Assembly (NCBI GenBank): GCA_013368325.1
Contig: JAACJK010000125.1
Span: 62,001 to 126,000, forward strand
DNA from: Ephemerocybe angulata
Taxonomy: Eukaryota > Basidiomycota > Agaricomycetes > Agaricales > Psathyrellaceae
DNA length: 64,000 nucleotides
Direction of reading: 5' to 3'
This document shows positions 1 through 11,988 of this stretch, one piece after another. Below the pieces are notes generated by a model, which saw only the letters and a program-made list of their open reading frames with translations, did not search any database and was not told the origin of the DNA. The stretch's first letter is position 1. Every line of letters starts with the position of its first letter. Made by a program: the position numbers and the translations under genes.

Positions 1-91
1 GTGTCGTATGTCACCGAGCATGGTATGAGCCCTCTCTCTTTTATATTAATATACCCTGCTGACGCAGTAGATACAGTCTAAGCCCTACATC

Positions 92-1477
92 ATGCGCGTG
101 GGTTCGGATGTAACTCTGGAGATCTTCTCCCATTGTGTATCCTATCCCAATCGCCTGGACCCTACAAAAGCGCCTGTTCTTCTCACTCTTGTCTGCCGCT
201 CTTGGCGCGAGCTTGCTTTGGGAGCTCCGCGACTGTGGACGACGCTGTCCCTCCAATGCAAGAAGGTCCCTTGGCCTGTTGTCAGGCGCGCCTTCGAGCT
301 CTCCAGAAAGTGCTCCATCTTGCTGAGCCTCGTAAAAATCCCTACCACCGTCGCCCTCGACTCTTTACCCACAACTCGTATTCGTGAACTCCGGCTGGAG
401 AACGTCCAATATTGTCAGCTTGGAGAACTCAACGGCGTCGCTTTCCCCGTTCTTGTTCATCTTTCTATCGAACTTTCTGTATCGACCGCCATCGATCCCT
501 TCTCAGGTGTTTCAAGTCTTCCGATCACCGCGTTCAAACGGGCTCCAAACCTCCAACACGTTTACATCGAAGGAATCCTGGAAGGCTACCAACCGAAACA
601 CTACATCGACCTCCCGTGGGTCCAACTGCGAACTCTCATGATCGAGCATCCTGGGTTTCCCTCGATCAAGGCGTTTCACAAAGTCATATCCTGCTGCCCC
701 AACTTAACATATCTTCAATTCCCAAGAATATCTCCTCGTCCTATCAACCAAACATCTCCCAGGAAGGCTTCACCCAAGTTACTCCTCTCTGGCCTCCAAC
801 GACTATTCGTGAAGACTAGTTCAGGCATCCAAGACATATTCACCAGCTTCTCAATGCCCAGCCTAACCTGCATTTATATCGACGTCGCCTTTCTCGACGA
901 CATAGAGGAGCTGGGCCGAACGCTGGCCCACGTCTCTACCCTTCGGACACTAGGGTTGGCGGGGGGGATAAGTTACGATGAAGACTTTATCGATCGCATC
1001 CTCCTCGCATGTCGCAGTTTGGATGTTCTCCATGTAAAGGGCAACGCAGGGGCGACAGCACTCATCGGCCTCTTGTTGAGAACCGGGGGATTGCAAAGGG
1101 TCGAGTCGCTTACTCGTCTCTGCATGGATTATAACGGGAAGTGCTTTCCAGATATCGCCTTGCTTTCACTTTTGAATGGAGGTCTACGGGGAACTGGGTT
1201 GGAGGAAGAAGACTCTTGTTTTACCCTTAGCTTGGGTGCAAATGATGCTCTGGCGGACAAACTCCTCAACCTGTTAGAGAAGAACTTTACTGGAAGCCCT
1301 GATATCACTTTATTCTACGACGAGAATACCCTTTACCTATCCCGAGCGTTTTCCTTCTGGACGGCGGTCCCTCATCTTCATTTACGACCTGTGAATAACT
1401 TATCGAATCGGGCAGACTCATCATGGTTGCCCTCTTGGTCCCCACATACACATCCTAGGCTGAAATGGCTAAAGTAG
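92..1477 (+). CDS. F-box-like protein with leucine-rich C-terminal part
   Basis: One open reading frame of 461 codons. The start reads like the N-terminal F-box of the large Agaricomycete F-box family: VTLEIFSHC near residue 8, then LLTLVCRSWRELALGAPRLW near residues 31-50. The rest shows irregular leucine-rich segments typical of substrate-binding parts of such proteins. Family knowledge suggests an SCF ubiquitin-ligase adaptor, but no substrate can be named. The N-terminus may be incomplete. In frame just upstream, a 48-nt intron-like stretch (GTATGA at 23, a CTGAC branch-like motif, AG at 70) could join a tiny exon at 8-22, or an exon left of the window, to position 71. The ATG at 92 is the simplest start. 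These genes are highly expanded in mushrooms and often lineage-specific. Confidence 0.7.
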   Translation: MRVGSDVTLEIFSHCVSYPNRLDPTKAPVLLTLVCRSWRELALGAPRLWTTLSLQCKKVPWPVVRRAFELSRKCSILLSLVKIPTTVALDSLPTTRIRELRLENVQYCQLGELNGVAFPVLVHLSIELSVSTAIDPFSGVSSLPITAFKRAPNLQHVYIEGILEGYQPKHYIDLPWVQLRTLMIEHPGFPSIKAFHKVISCCPNLTYLQFPRISPRPINQTSPRKASPKLLLSGLQRLFVKTSSGIQDIFTSFSMPSLTCIYIDVAFLDDIEELGRTLAHVSTLRTLGLAGGISYDEDFIDRILLACRSLDVLHVKGNAGATALIGLLLRTGGLQRVESLTRLCMDYNGKCFPDIALLSLLNGGLRGTGLEEEDSCFTLSLGANDALADKLLNLLEKNFTGSPDITLFYDENTLYLSRAFSFWTAVPHLHLRPVNNLSNRADSSWLPSWSPHTHPRLKWLK

Positions 1478-3898
1478 CTATTATATCACTATGCACCTTT
1501 TGTCTCTTTATACATCTTATTGCTCTGACATAGTGACCCATATGAGACCGAGGTCGCCTACAGACGAGGTGAATGCCGTACTTTGAGGTATGGTAACTTG
1601 CGCAAGGGCCGTTTCTGAGAATGGCTCGTCACGTCTCTATCTAGGGTAAATTAAACTATAGAGGCATCTATACATCTTTCTATAGCACCTACACCCACTG
1701 GGGACGGCGACTGAGCTGCGAAGATGGGGTTTCGGACCAAAGCGATGGTACAAGGAGAGGCTTTGCTGGACATTGGAATGGGCCACAGTCCGGCTCAAGT
1801 CAGATTTGGCTTCTCCCCAAAGTACCCCAATCCGGGAATTGCTTGACTTCCTGCTGTCCCCCAGCCTTGGAATTCACCTCTGGTAGAAATCCGGAACCGA
1901 GACATTGGGAGCCCTTCACATCAAACAGCAGAACCCTTTTAAAAACCCGTTCAAGCTGGGTTATGAATTTACGAAAGATAGTATGATAAGTACTAGACAA
2001 ACCCTACGTATAAGATAACTCCTCGTTCAGTTCACCGTCCAGCCTTAGCCCAGCGCCACCTCCCTAGAGTCTTGCCGCGAACAAGAACACGCTCCCGCCA
2101 ACACGGAGCCCAAAGCCGTGATACGGCTGCCCAAGACCCTTGTTCATCGACACCCCTTCTCTTTTGGGTGGGTCCTAACCTTGGAAGCTCTATCCTGGCA
2201 CGCGATGACACTCGGTCGCCGCCTGCGTTGTGGTTAGGTGCTTGGGAGGTCAGATCGCTCGTCGGTCAAGATAGGGCAGAATGCGTAAACCGTGCCGTTG
2301 CACGGCTCAGGGCGCACCTCGACGCACGCTTCCGTGGGTGATAATGTACCTCGCACCTGCAGTTGCAGCTGTCGCCGGGTAGACTCTTTTGGTATATTTA
2401 CTAACCACCCAAAGCACGCTGCCAGAAGACCTGAGAAAACGAATGGGGCGTCCTGAGATCAGTGGGGCCTCGTGTACTAGGACGCAACGACGTCGGATGG
2501 AGCTGGTGCAAATGCAGGGCGGATCGCGGAGTCTAAGAGGGAAGGGAAGAGGTGGTGCGAGTGCAACTAACTCCCCTTCAGACCGCTCTCGTCGTGTAGC
2601 AATTGGCGGAATGTGTCTAGCGGGCCAGTGTACCGCCAGTGGCAGGTGAATGCAGAGCAGCAGTGTTCGAATCGCGTATTAGGGAGAAACGATTATCTCG
2701 GTGATTAAGTGCGATGCGACTGGGAGGACTGGTGGTAGGTGGAATGGGGTGAGCGAGGGGAAGAAGAGGGCTTTCAGGATGCAGTCAATCAAGAACTGGT
2801 GCGTCGAGGATAGAACAGTCGTCACAGTCGATGTGAGCAGAGCTTTGGAGGTGTTAGAAGATAGTTCAAGCGGTAACCCATGCAAAACGCACCTCAAGTA
2901 TTGCTAGCTATCCTTCGCCTCCCCCCATAAGTGTCTGATTATCTCCATAGTCACCCAATTGCCATCGTCCCCTCCGACTGGGATGAGGTAGTATTCGGGA
3001 CCAGTCCCCTCCTCCCGCACATATGGCCGAGCAACCCAGGTATGTTAGTCTGAGCGGAAAGTAGGTTGATGCTGAGTACTTCTGACAAGTTCACAGCTTA
3101 TCCGTGGGGAAGCCAGCTCGCCGCCTGCTTTATCTGCTACGACTCTTATAGGTTAATCACTTCGCGTGGGGCGATGAGCTCGGAGAGAAGGGAGAAAATG
3201 CGAACCTGGACGAGGGACATGGCGACCGCGGGTGTCATACTGGAAAGGCGACTCGGTGAGGGCCTTAAGGATCTCGGTTCACCTTGCCCTCGAGGTTGGA
3301 CAAGAGCTCGACGACCTCGTCTTCGAAGAGGGCTATCTCAATGTCCTCCTAGCCATTCTAGTTGTCCTCCACAGCCTCTAAGACCGTTGACTCATGGCTA
3401 AAGCCAGTCAGCACCGCCGCTCATTTTTGGCGCGTTCTGCAACATGGGCTGTCTACCCAGATGAACGTTGTATCAACGAAGACGAGGATACTCACCTGTG
3501 CAGAATGCAAAGGAACGACTGACAGCAACAATGCAACGATGGCTGATGCGGACAGCGGCAGACCTACTAGTTTAGGCACAGGCGGTCAGACTGATGGGGT
3601 GGTGGTGGGGGGCGAACACGAAAGAGGTTGAAAGAGGGTACAGATACCGTCGTTCGCGGATCAAAAGAGGAGCATAGCCGAACAGTAGGTGGCTCCATCG
3701 GCGTTTCATTCATAAAAAAGGGACATCTTGAGACGCTATATCATCACATACCAGGCATTGTATAGTAAGCGTATATGGACTACAGGATATAAACAGACAG
3801 ATTAGGATAAGAGGGGAGATCCACCATGTGGTTGAGGACGAGAAGGAAAAGCGGCGAGCGCTTATTCCAGAGACCAGGATTCAACAACGAGGGTCGTC
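1478..3898. other. 2.4-kb stretch with no recognisable gene
   Basis: Only short open frames without family resemblance or plausible splicing are visible between the F-box-like gene and the next gene on the minus strand. No terminal repeats or transposase or reverse-transcriptase motifs were recognised. It may contain decayed sequence. Confidence 0.5.
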
Positions 3899-5152
3899 TT
3901 AATGCAGAATGTGCCAAGGATATAGGTAATCCCAGATCTCTGGTTCGTATACCCCCAATCGGTATTTCTTGGGCATCATAACCTCGCTTTCAGCTATCCA
4001 ACTAAGCTCGAAATCGAACACCTCTTCTCCTTCGCGGGTGTACACGGCTTCTTGCTCAGCCAGTCCAATCTCGTAATCCGTGTCGAGATCTGAAACCCAG
4101 AATGCGGTTAGCATCAGTGCAGTGCTGGGGTTTATGGGAGGTGTTCCCTCACACAGCGCTCAGCTTGGAGAGCACCCCCCGAACCCCGTATGTCCAGAGC
4201 TCACCATCGAAGGGAATTATCCAGCAATGTTTGTCTTTGGTCGTCCTATCACCCAATTTTACCCTAGGTTTCCTGCCCTTGGTATCGAAAGTGAAGCCCC
4301 GCTTTTCGTATTTCATTTTCCAAGGCGGGTTCCAGTGTTCCCCTAGCTTCTTCCTGCTAGAAGGGTAAGCTATGCGATCGATGAAAGTAGCACGCGGGAA
4401 GACGGATACCGCCTCCCTGTGCGTGATATAGTTCATGGCCAAGGCTGCGTCGAGTGCTTAGTGAGGACGTGACACAACGGTAGCATAGACTCACTGGAGT
4501 GGAATGTGTGGACTATATGCCAGACTGGAGATTGGGATACAGTTATCACCTGTACCTTGAGCTGTTTGCTGCGGCCGAAACAGCTATTGTACGGCGCTGT
4601 CGTATGCTTCACAAAATCGAATATCCCGATAATGCCGTGATTACCTCCCCCCGCACAGAACTGCTTGGTCGAACTAAGAGATAGTATATCCCCCAACATA
4701 GGGTAGTCGTCCTTAGGGTCCTGGCCTCTAGACACGCGGCTATATCCTTGTCCCTCAAGGTAGAGACAAAGCGACATAGTCCCTCCTATCCTGGTAACGA
4801 TGTCGAGATCGCATTTCAGATCTGGTTTCTCCCTGTCGAAAAAGCGAATGACCTGAGAGCCTGTGACTACGGCTCCAGTGTGGGCTAGATAGGACATAAA
4901 CTCTTGGGGAACATCGAACCAATGGTCGAGAAACCTAGATATATGCCAGGCATCTTTGGAATAGAGGGAAACATACTCGTGTAGTATACTGGACACGCAG
5001 GTCAAGCTAGCCAAGTCCGGTTTGGACAGGAGCCCAAATAGCTGCGTCCGGCGGGGGAAGGTGGTGCGAAGCAGGAAGGACTCTAAAAAAGATAGTCCTC
5101 GCGAAGCAGGGTCGGACGGGGCTGGCGTTGCGGTGGATCGGTTGAGAGACAT
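3899..5152 (-). CDS. Fungal-specific hypothetical protein (VTGSQ / FHST-MNYIT family)
   Basis: Three-exon gene. Exon 1 is 5152-4495. Intron 1 is a clean 50-nt GTGAGT...GCAG at 4494-4445. Exon 2 starts at 4444, and splicing creates FHSTLAMNYITHREAVSVFPRATF-like sequence. Exon 2 runs to about 4150, and exon 3 is about 4093-3899. The second intron acceptor (TTTCAG, with a GCTAAC branch-like motif) is clear, but its donor is not certain. The N-terminal third resembles an F-box start (LFGLLSKPDLASLTCVSS). It is followed by GAVVTGSQVIRFFD and KCDLDIV, an arrangement I associate with a large Agaricomycete family of unknown function whose GS...DLD pattern recalls nucleotidyltransferase folds. That last point is inference only. 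The family usually appears as many paralogues in mushrooms. No signal peptide is seen. Confidence 0.7.
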
Positions 5153-5511
5153 TGCTGTTTGACGACCTTAACTATTCCACACGTTATAACTATGGGAGGG
5201 GCCGTCAACTTGAAGGTTCGGGTTGCCCTCGAGACGGAGGTAGGCGAGGTATGGCGTCACCTATAGGTGTTAAGGCTGTCTAAGCGGTGTTTGTGGACTC
5301 CGGGATGCTCCCTTGTGTTTAACGCTCAGTTATCTGAGAGGTGCACTGCTCGGTATAGAAAGACGCACCGCTTCCAAGTCGTCGTCCCGAGGCTACTAGC
5401 TGTCGCTCAGCTCTTCAGACAGAAAGCTCCACATAGGGCTCCGCAAAATGCGATTCTGAGGGATCAGAGGGAGGATAGCTGTAACAACGCTCTTACCCCT
5501 ACAAGCGATCG

Positions 5512-5560
5512 TGACGTGACGTCACATGGAGCGGCTGTGTCGCTCGGATTCGGTATAAAA
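5512..5560 (+). promoter_or_regulatory. ATF/CREB-like site and TATA box of the 5603 gene
   Basis: TGACGTGA (5512-5519) overlaps a perfect palindromic TGACGTCA (5517-5524), the ATF/CREB octamer. It is followed by TATAAAA at 5554-5560, with the first in-frame ATG at 5603. The spacing fits a compact TATA promoter with a very short 5' leader. The octamer suggests bZIP control, but the factor cannot be named from sequence. Confidence 0.6.
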
Positions 5561-5602
5561 AGGCAGCTGGGTAGAGACAATCCTCATTACTCCTCTCTTG
5601 AG

Positions 5603-7229
5603 ATGCTTACCGAGCTGCAAGACCTCCGATCCCTCTTCAAAGTCACTTGCTCCAGCAAGGAGACCCCCCTAATCGAACTGGTTGAGAGAATCAAATCGAC
5701 CCCTGAGCGCTATAGCCTCAAGCGCTCGACCTTGTATCAGTCCCACTGGCTTGTGAGTAGACACTCGTCTGTCCAAGAGAATCAACTAATGCCACAACCC
5801 AATCTCACAAGATTTGGGACAACGTAGCCAAAGATTTCGTCTTAGTGACTCACGCATTTGCTGTGCGACAGGCGTCGCACCCTAGAACTGGTAATTTCGT
5901 ACCCGATGGCGAGAAAGCGCCTGAAGGACTTCTTGAAGCACAAATGTAAGTTCGCTGCATGTATCCTTCCTTACCTACTTATCCAGTTTGCTGACCCTAC
6001 GTACTCCATTTCGCTTTCACTAGAAAGAGCGAGCCTGGTCCGTATGCTCAACTGTCCATCACGATGGACGCTCGCCTAGACGAGCACCTTCACGAGCATT
6101 TGACCGTAAGCCCTTGGGTCCATGTATCAACGTCATAAAGTGGCTAACCGCATGTCTCCTAATGACCGGCCGGCAGGCCCTAGAGGTATGGGCCAAAGCA
6201 GAGCCAGGTTTTGTTACGACCGGCAGATCCAGGAACCCATGGATGTCGCCAACCTCAGTCGTCAACAACGGGAGATACGTTATAACCTCACCCCTGTTTA
6301 TGGGAAAGAATACGTTCAACTCAAAGGAAGAAGGGATAGTAGCAAGTTATGATGTTCATCCGTGGGTAGATAAGGCAGTTGCCGCCGAACCTACCTGGAT
6401 TCCAAACCCCAATCTGGTTCGGCTTCTCCATCTGAACGATGACCGGTCTCTTGTCGATCTGGCCTCTTCTTCTAAGCCGCTTCTCGCTATGGGTGACATT
6501 CTTAAAACAACTTTCAAATTTGTCTTCACGTCGTACGGCCAGTATTGGAACATGTCCTGCTCGCCCATACAGGCTATACGCCTTGGTCAACTGGATAAGT
6601 CAGCTTACGGAGCTATTGTCAATTTGGAAGACAATGGACGCCTCGACCTCCCTAGAGCAGGCGAGAAATTGGTGGAATTCTTCAGTGCGTGTTAACATAT
6701 CCATGGGGAATATTTTCTGACCCTAGCCACGTCCAATTTGGTCCAAACCTTCTACTCGTAGATCTGCCTTCAGGTGGGATACTGTCCGTCCTCTGCTATA
6801 TGTTTGTTTTTCTCACTGCATCCACTTATAGGTTTTGGATCCAACTTTTTGAACGCACCAGCAGTTACCCAGTCTAGGGAAGCCCGCGGAGAAGATGCTT
6901 CAGACGCTGGAAGCGTTTCGTGGGGGTCGTTGACGCCACCGAGCGAGGAGGAGAGCACCGCCGACCCAGGAGGGGCCGGAACCAACAAGAACCCGGATAC
7001 AGCCTCAAGGCACGGGAAAGATGGTGGTGGCGCAAATGCAGACGCACCGATGGGTACCGTATTGCCAGCTACGACGAAAGAAACTACAGGGGGCAAACCG
7101 ACGCAGAGCGGGAGTGGAGAGACGACCGCCATAGGAGACAAGACAGAGACAGGAAGAGGGAAGAAGCGTGCAGCAGCCAGTACAGGATCTAAGAAGACGA
7201 GAACAGTGAGGGCTAGAACGGGAACTTAG
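5603..7229 (+). CDS. Multi-exon hypothetical protein with low-complexity basic tail
   Basis: A spliced gene of unknown function. The start at 5603 is chosen because TATAAAA lies 43 nt upstream and an intron follows soon after. Exon 1 is 5603-5752, exon 2 is 5812-5945, exon 3 is 6024-6105, and exon 4 begins at 6177. Introns 5753-5811, 5946-6023 and 6106-6176 all have canonical GT-AG ends and keep frame. Exon 4 ends near 6685. One or two short exons around 6730-6770 (reading DLPSG) then join the last exon, which starts after the CTTATAG at about 6832. The 3' splicing is not settled. The body contains NNGRYVITSPLF and DVHPWVDKA-like blocks. The final 110 residues are Ser/Thr/Gly/Glu-rich and end in a lysine/arginine-rich stretch that could be a nuclear signal. 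I do not recognise the family. It is divergent to the gene at 3899-5152 and may share its regulatory region. Confidence 0.6.
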
Positions 7230-10200
7230 GCGGGCCACCTTAGACCGGGACAGCCCTGAGGGAGGACGGCCAGACTGGTTACCTCATGCGCATGAGTCTA
7301 CCACCAGGTAACCGACGCGTACTGACCTCCACCTCACAACATATATTCCAATAGCCCAACAATTTGTACAACTTGAACATATATGCATGAAGTCGTCAGC
7401 GAGTGCCGGCACCTTGCTATGACTTCATTATCTCACATATCATATAAAGCTTATTACATTTATTACAAAGAATCAGAATACACAGCGTGCCAGTCACAGC
7501 CTTTCATTCCTAGTATTCTATCATGAGATCTTTGCCTAGCGCAAATGGAAAACGTATTCATACTCATGCCCCTTTCGCCTCGTACCGATAGACGACGACC
7601 ACTATGCCTCAAAGGTCACGACGCCTTGCCGCTATCCGGTATACACTGTTTTACAGCCCCAGAACCGAGACGACTTTCATACCTCAAACTTCGATGCCAT
7701 ACAATGGTTGATACTCTGCTAGGTTTGATCTCAACGCTAGCGGCAATGCAACGCGAAGTGCTTTGAAGCTCAATGGGATATACTCTAACCTAATCACCTA
7801 ACAGGCGGTGGTATTATGCTACCAATGATCCCCATCTACCCTTGGCTGATGCTATAGTAGTCAACGTAATGGGACGTCCCTATTTCCATAACGCTACTAG
7901 TTTAGCAGCGATAAGTCACCGCAAGACAGTCTGTGTTCTCTGTAGTACTGCACCGGCAGCAGAAGAATTGTCTCATGCCCATACTAGATAAGACGTGATC
8001 CATAAAGTTATGTGCGATGCAAAGTCGGCCTAACCTCTCAGCCACATTACATAACCCTCTTCGCGGAGGACAGCAAGCTGACTGCAGCAGCAAACCCTCC
8101 CCTGCTTCCGCAAGATGAGGTAAGGAGCCAATATAAATATCCACAAACCGAGTTACAAGAATCCCACACACACACACCATCAGATCGCCTTAATCGTTGC
8201 AAAATCCTTTGACAGTTGTAGAGCGACTGCATAGGCTCCCATAGTCCAGTAATCTTGGCGTATTACCCCGATTATTTCAGATCAGTAGAACGTTAAGAAG
8301 GAGCTACCTCCCCGTATAGTCGCATTACCGCAAAAAATACAACATAAGGCAACCAGACGCGGAATCAGAGGCTATAGGTAGTACCTTTCATAGCCTAGGT
8401 ATTTACCCTTACATTCACTTCAACCATCCTACGCGATACACCAAGGCTAGGCGCTCGAATTCTCTGTATTCCCAGACGGTACCTACCAGGGGAGGGAGAT
8501 AGAGGTTGCTTTTGACGCACCACCTGCAACATAATAGGGATCCCTGGTGCAGGCTAAGCCACAGGACACGTTAGGACCTCGCTCGTATACCATCCGAAGG
8601 GACCTTCCCTGAAAAATACGAGTTACCGTTAGAATATAAAGGTTCAGAGATAGAGAGGGTAGCGTAAGGTACATGCAGAAGCAGGGCACACCTAGGACGT
8701 CTATGTAACGATTTCGGAAAATATACCATACAATAATACGAAGGTTCGAGAAGTTCAGGATGGACGATTGCGGATGGTTTCCATGGGTGCCAAAGGTACT
8801 GTACCTGCACAGTAGAAGTCATACTGCCTCCCTTGATAAGTCACAGGGTTGGTTATCCACTAAAGCCCGGCGAGAAGGGCGGTTCGCTCCTGGAGGTGTT
8901 CTGAAATACGTAAGAATAAAAAGTTTCAGTGCAGAACAAGGCCAAGCGAATGTCAGTGCCGGAGTCGATTGCCCAGAGGGCCTTTGGTTGAATAAAGCAA
9001 GGGGGTAGTCAACACTCGGATGCAAAATGTTCCCCACAGCCGCTGCGACACCATGCCCCACTTCGATACGCCGGCGCTTGTCGGACTGGGTACTTTCAAA
9101 TGCCGCCCTCTTAGCGCCATTTCCTGACCCCAATCGCACCAGAGTAGGAATGACTTTTTGGACTTGGCGACTTTGAATAATGGTGGTGCTGTGCGCTTTC
9201 CCAATGGCGCTGAAGGCGCCGGGGCTCCAGGACACGCTATGAGCCTGCGAGCAGTCGTCTTTCTGCGCTTGAGACTGACTGGGAGAGTTAAAGGAGGGGG
9301 GGGGGTCTTTTCACTCTAGGAGGCTATGGCATACCCCGTGCTTTGAACAAAGCAGAGCGATGTACCTACTTATGTTCATCAAACCAGGGGCGGCCACGGC
9401 CAAGATACTAGGTAGTCAGCCTGATAGCGGAGAGGATCGGCGATCTAGGCAACATTAAGGCCCACAACTCGCACCGCATTCCACCAAGGGCGGCATCATT
9501 GTCCACTTGCATAAAACCCCTGACGGCGCCCGGTGTCGTGCAGACTCAATATATTATATTAGAGTAAGTTAAACGTCGAGCACATAGTAGAATAGCAGTG
9601 AAGATACCTAGTATCGAAAGAAGGTCGAAAGTGTCCAGGGTTGCCCAGAGGGCCATTGATATGAAACATGTATATCCTTCTTATTTCCATGGAGTTCGAT
9701 TACGGAGGCTGATGAGGAGACATGCGCGTTTAGGCATGTGTCGGTGCAGCACAAGTCGTATAACAGCTTCACCTCAATACGCCCATACTCGGCTCGAGCG
9801 TCAGATTAATTCTGTCTCAAGGAGAATTGCCGTCCGCTAAATGCTTAAGGCTACGGCGAGGGTTTAAGCGCGGTTGGTTGCTAGTCTCTCCCAGGCGCCT
9901 ATTTCTTCCATATGGTAAGCGCTCACCTCCCAGGTGAGCACCCAAGCGTCTTTGGTCCACACTGGCAGCTTAGCTGAACTTTTAATAGAAAGCGTAGCAT
10001 ATCCCGTATCAATGTACCAAGTATCTTTTGGAGTCGGATAACGGCAGAGTCACTCTTGACTCCTTGGCCATAGCGACGGAAGCTTACTTACGGTCACAAA
10101 GACCTGTATCAGCGATTAGTGATTTTACGACTCGCGCCACGCGTGTGTCTCCAATGTACATCGCCCAAGGATCTAGGAATGCCGGCTGGTTGACCGCAGT

Positions 10201-11988
10201 ATTGATGTTCGCGCATTGTTGAACTGGATGAAACATTACCGGAAATTAGCTACCGTCTGCTTCGCTGTACCTTTTGTGAATAGTCCTTGGAAGGGGGATA
10301 ACATAACGACACTTTCCGCAAACATAGTGGCCATCAAAGGCGATAGCGCACAGTCTAAGGTTCCAACTTCCAAGCTTGGTCAAGACCTGCTGATTTGCCT
10401 GCCTTGACTCCAGTCTCCCAATCCTGACTTAATGAAGACATGGTTCAAATAGTTAAACTCGAGAAGCACATAAACACTGACTTGCATTAACGTATCACCC
10501 CAGCGCCAAGCCACCAGGATTAACCTGCCCAGGACGAAGTCGAAGCCTCGAAGCCTTCGAAGCTAAGCCTATTCAAGCTTCCAGAAAGCCTTGAAATTCA
10601 CTTTCAAGCTCCAAGTTAGATCGCTTCCTCTATACACTGACTACCTCTATCGCCACTGAGATCTGGGGTCCAAGGTAAGAATAGATGGATGGGAGTGGGT
10701 CTTCAATGTGAGCAAATAGATATGAACGAAATCCAAGTGCACTCGAACCCTGGCCAACCTTTACGCAATCGACCGAATTTCGGCCGTTCCTCCCATCGAA
10801 GGACCTCTGGATTTGTGCAGTCGTCGAAGCCCGTTAGCAACCCACTCCAAAGCGCCTGCGTCTATAGTTGGAACACATATTCCTGTTTCGAGGGTGCAGA
10901 TTATGCGTGGCTTAGATTAAACCAGCGTGCATGTAACGGCGTCTTCCGGGTCGTTTTCAAAGGTAACTTGCTTTCCGAGATACGCACAGGCACAAGCGAA
11001 GAGGCGGAGGGTTGCCACCGCCGACGACAGTAGGCTACGGGTTCAAGGGCACCAGACTATCGTAGAGGCGGCAGGAGATCCTTTGGGGCGCCATGTTCGG
11101 GGAAAGTCTTCTGAGAACGCACCGGAAGGCTGAGCTGGAGCGCGCGACGCGGGCGGGTTTCATTGGGTCTATCGCCGGAAAGCCCCTCGGGGAGAACGAG
11201 GTTCGTAAGCCAAGGTCTGTGCGGCGGCGCACAGAGGTGGCAACGCGGCGTGCGACATCCTGAACCTGGCTGGACGACATCCTTGGACTTGATTTGCCGC
11301 TCAGTATGTCCTGCGTATGTCCCCATCGTTGCTCTGGACGGAGATTGATTGCCAACGTAGGATTAACATTCGGGCAAACATACCGCGCAGATGCCGGCAC
11401 CGACGATGCGACCAGGGCCAGCCAGGGCCTCCCTGGTGGAAGATGCTGTGGTGCTGCACCTTCCTTTGTCAGGAAGCGCTGGATTCGGTGGTGCGGAGAG
11501 GAGCGGTGATTACTGTGCAAAGCTGCTTCGATTTCTGGAGATGGGTTGTATGTTTACAGCTGATGACATGGGGTGAGAACAGACATCTAGGGGCCGATTA
11601 GAGGCAAGCAGACCGAGAGAACTGCCTGTCCCCTATGGCAGGAGTATTCTCCTCCCCGTTAGAGAAGGAAATTGAGGAGGGACGAGGAAGGCAGGAAGGT
11701 CGCCCACAAAACGCCTACTGCAACGATGACGACGATTCAATAGAGGATTATGTACCTTGGTTACAGGCTTCCCGGCCTACCAACCGGCCGCAGATATTTA
11801 CTGATGGATCCAACCGTTCCTTGTTGGGGAATACGCCCAGAAATCGAATGAAACGAAGTCATATACCCTTCGTTTCGTGATTCTCATCGAAACACTCATC
11901 TCTCTGCTGTTACTGTCAAGGATCCTTTTGGCACTGGCCCGTTATCACAGGAACACAACCTCCAGCGCACCCGAGGTCTGATATTAGC
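7230..11988. other. 4.7-kb gene desert
   Basis: No convincing gene in any frame. Visible landmarks are a G10 run (9296-9305), a perfect 8-bp stem with 3-nt loop (9921-9939), a cluster of GAAGCC/TTCGAAG repeats (about 10535-10563), and a short frame reading QIFTDGS (11791-11811) that weakly recalls an RNase H motif. A frame starting at 11092 looks mildly coding for about 50 codons but leads nowhere. The most likely reading is decayed, possibly transposon-derived, intergenic DNA. Confidence 0.5.
9921..9939. repeat. Perfect short inverted repeat (hairpin)
   Basis: GCTCACCT and AGGTGAGC pair perfectly around a CCC loop. It lies within the gene desert, with no adjacent gene and no T-run to make it a terminator. 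Its function is unknown. Confidence 0.5.

Noticed and set aside
2600..2680. Possible tRNA: TGGCGGAATG (A-box-like) and GTTCGAATC (B-box-like)
   Set aside because: The arms do not pair: no T-stem, no acceptor stem, and the box spacing would need an intron in the wrong place.
11035..11520. A 161-codon minus-strand frame in the gene desert
   Set aside because: No domain, no intron structure, Arg/Ser/Pro-rich composition typical of chance frames in GC-rich DNA, and competing frames of equal quality on the other strand.
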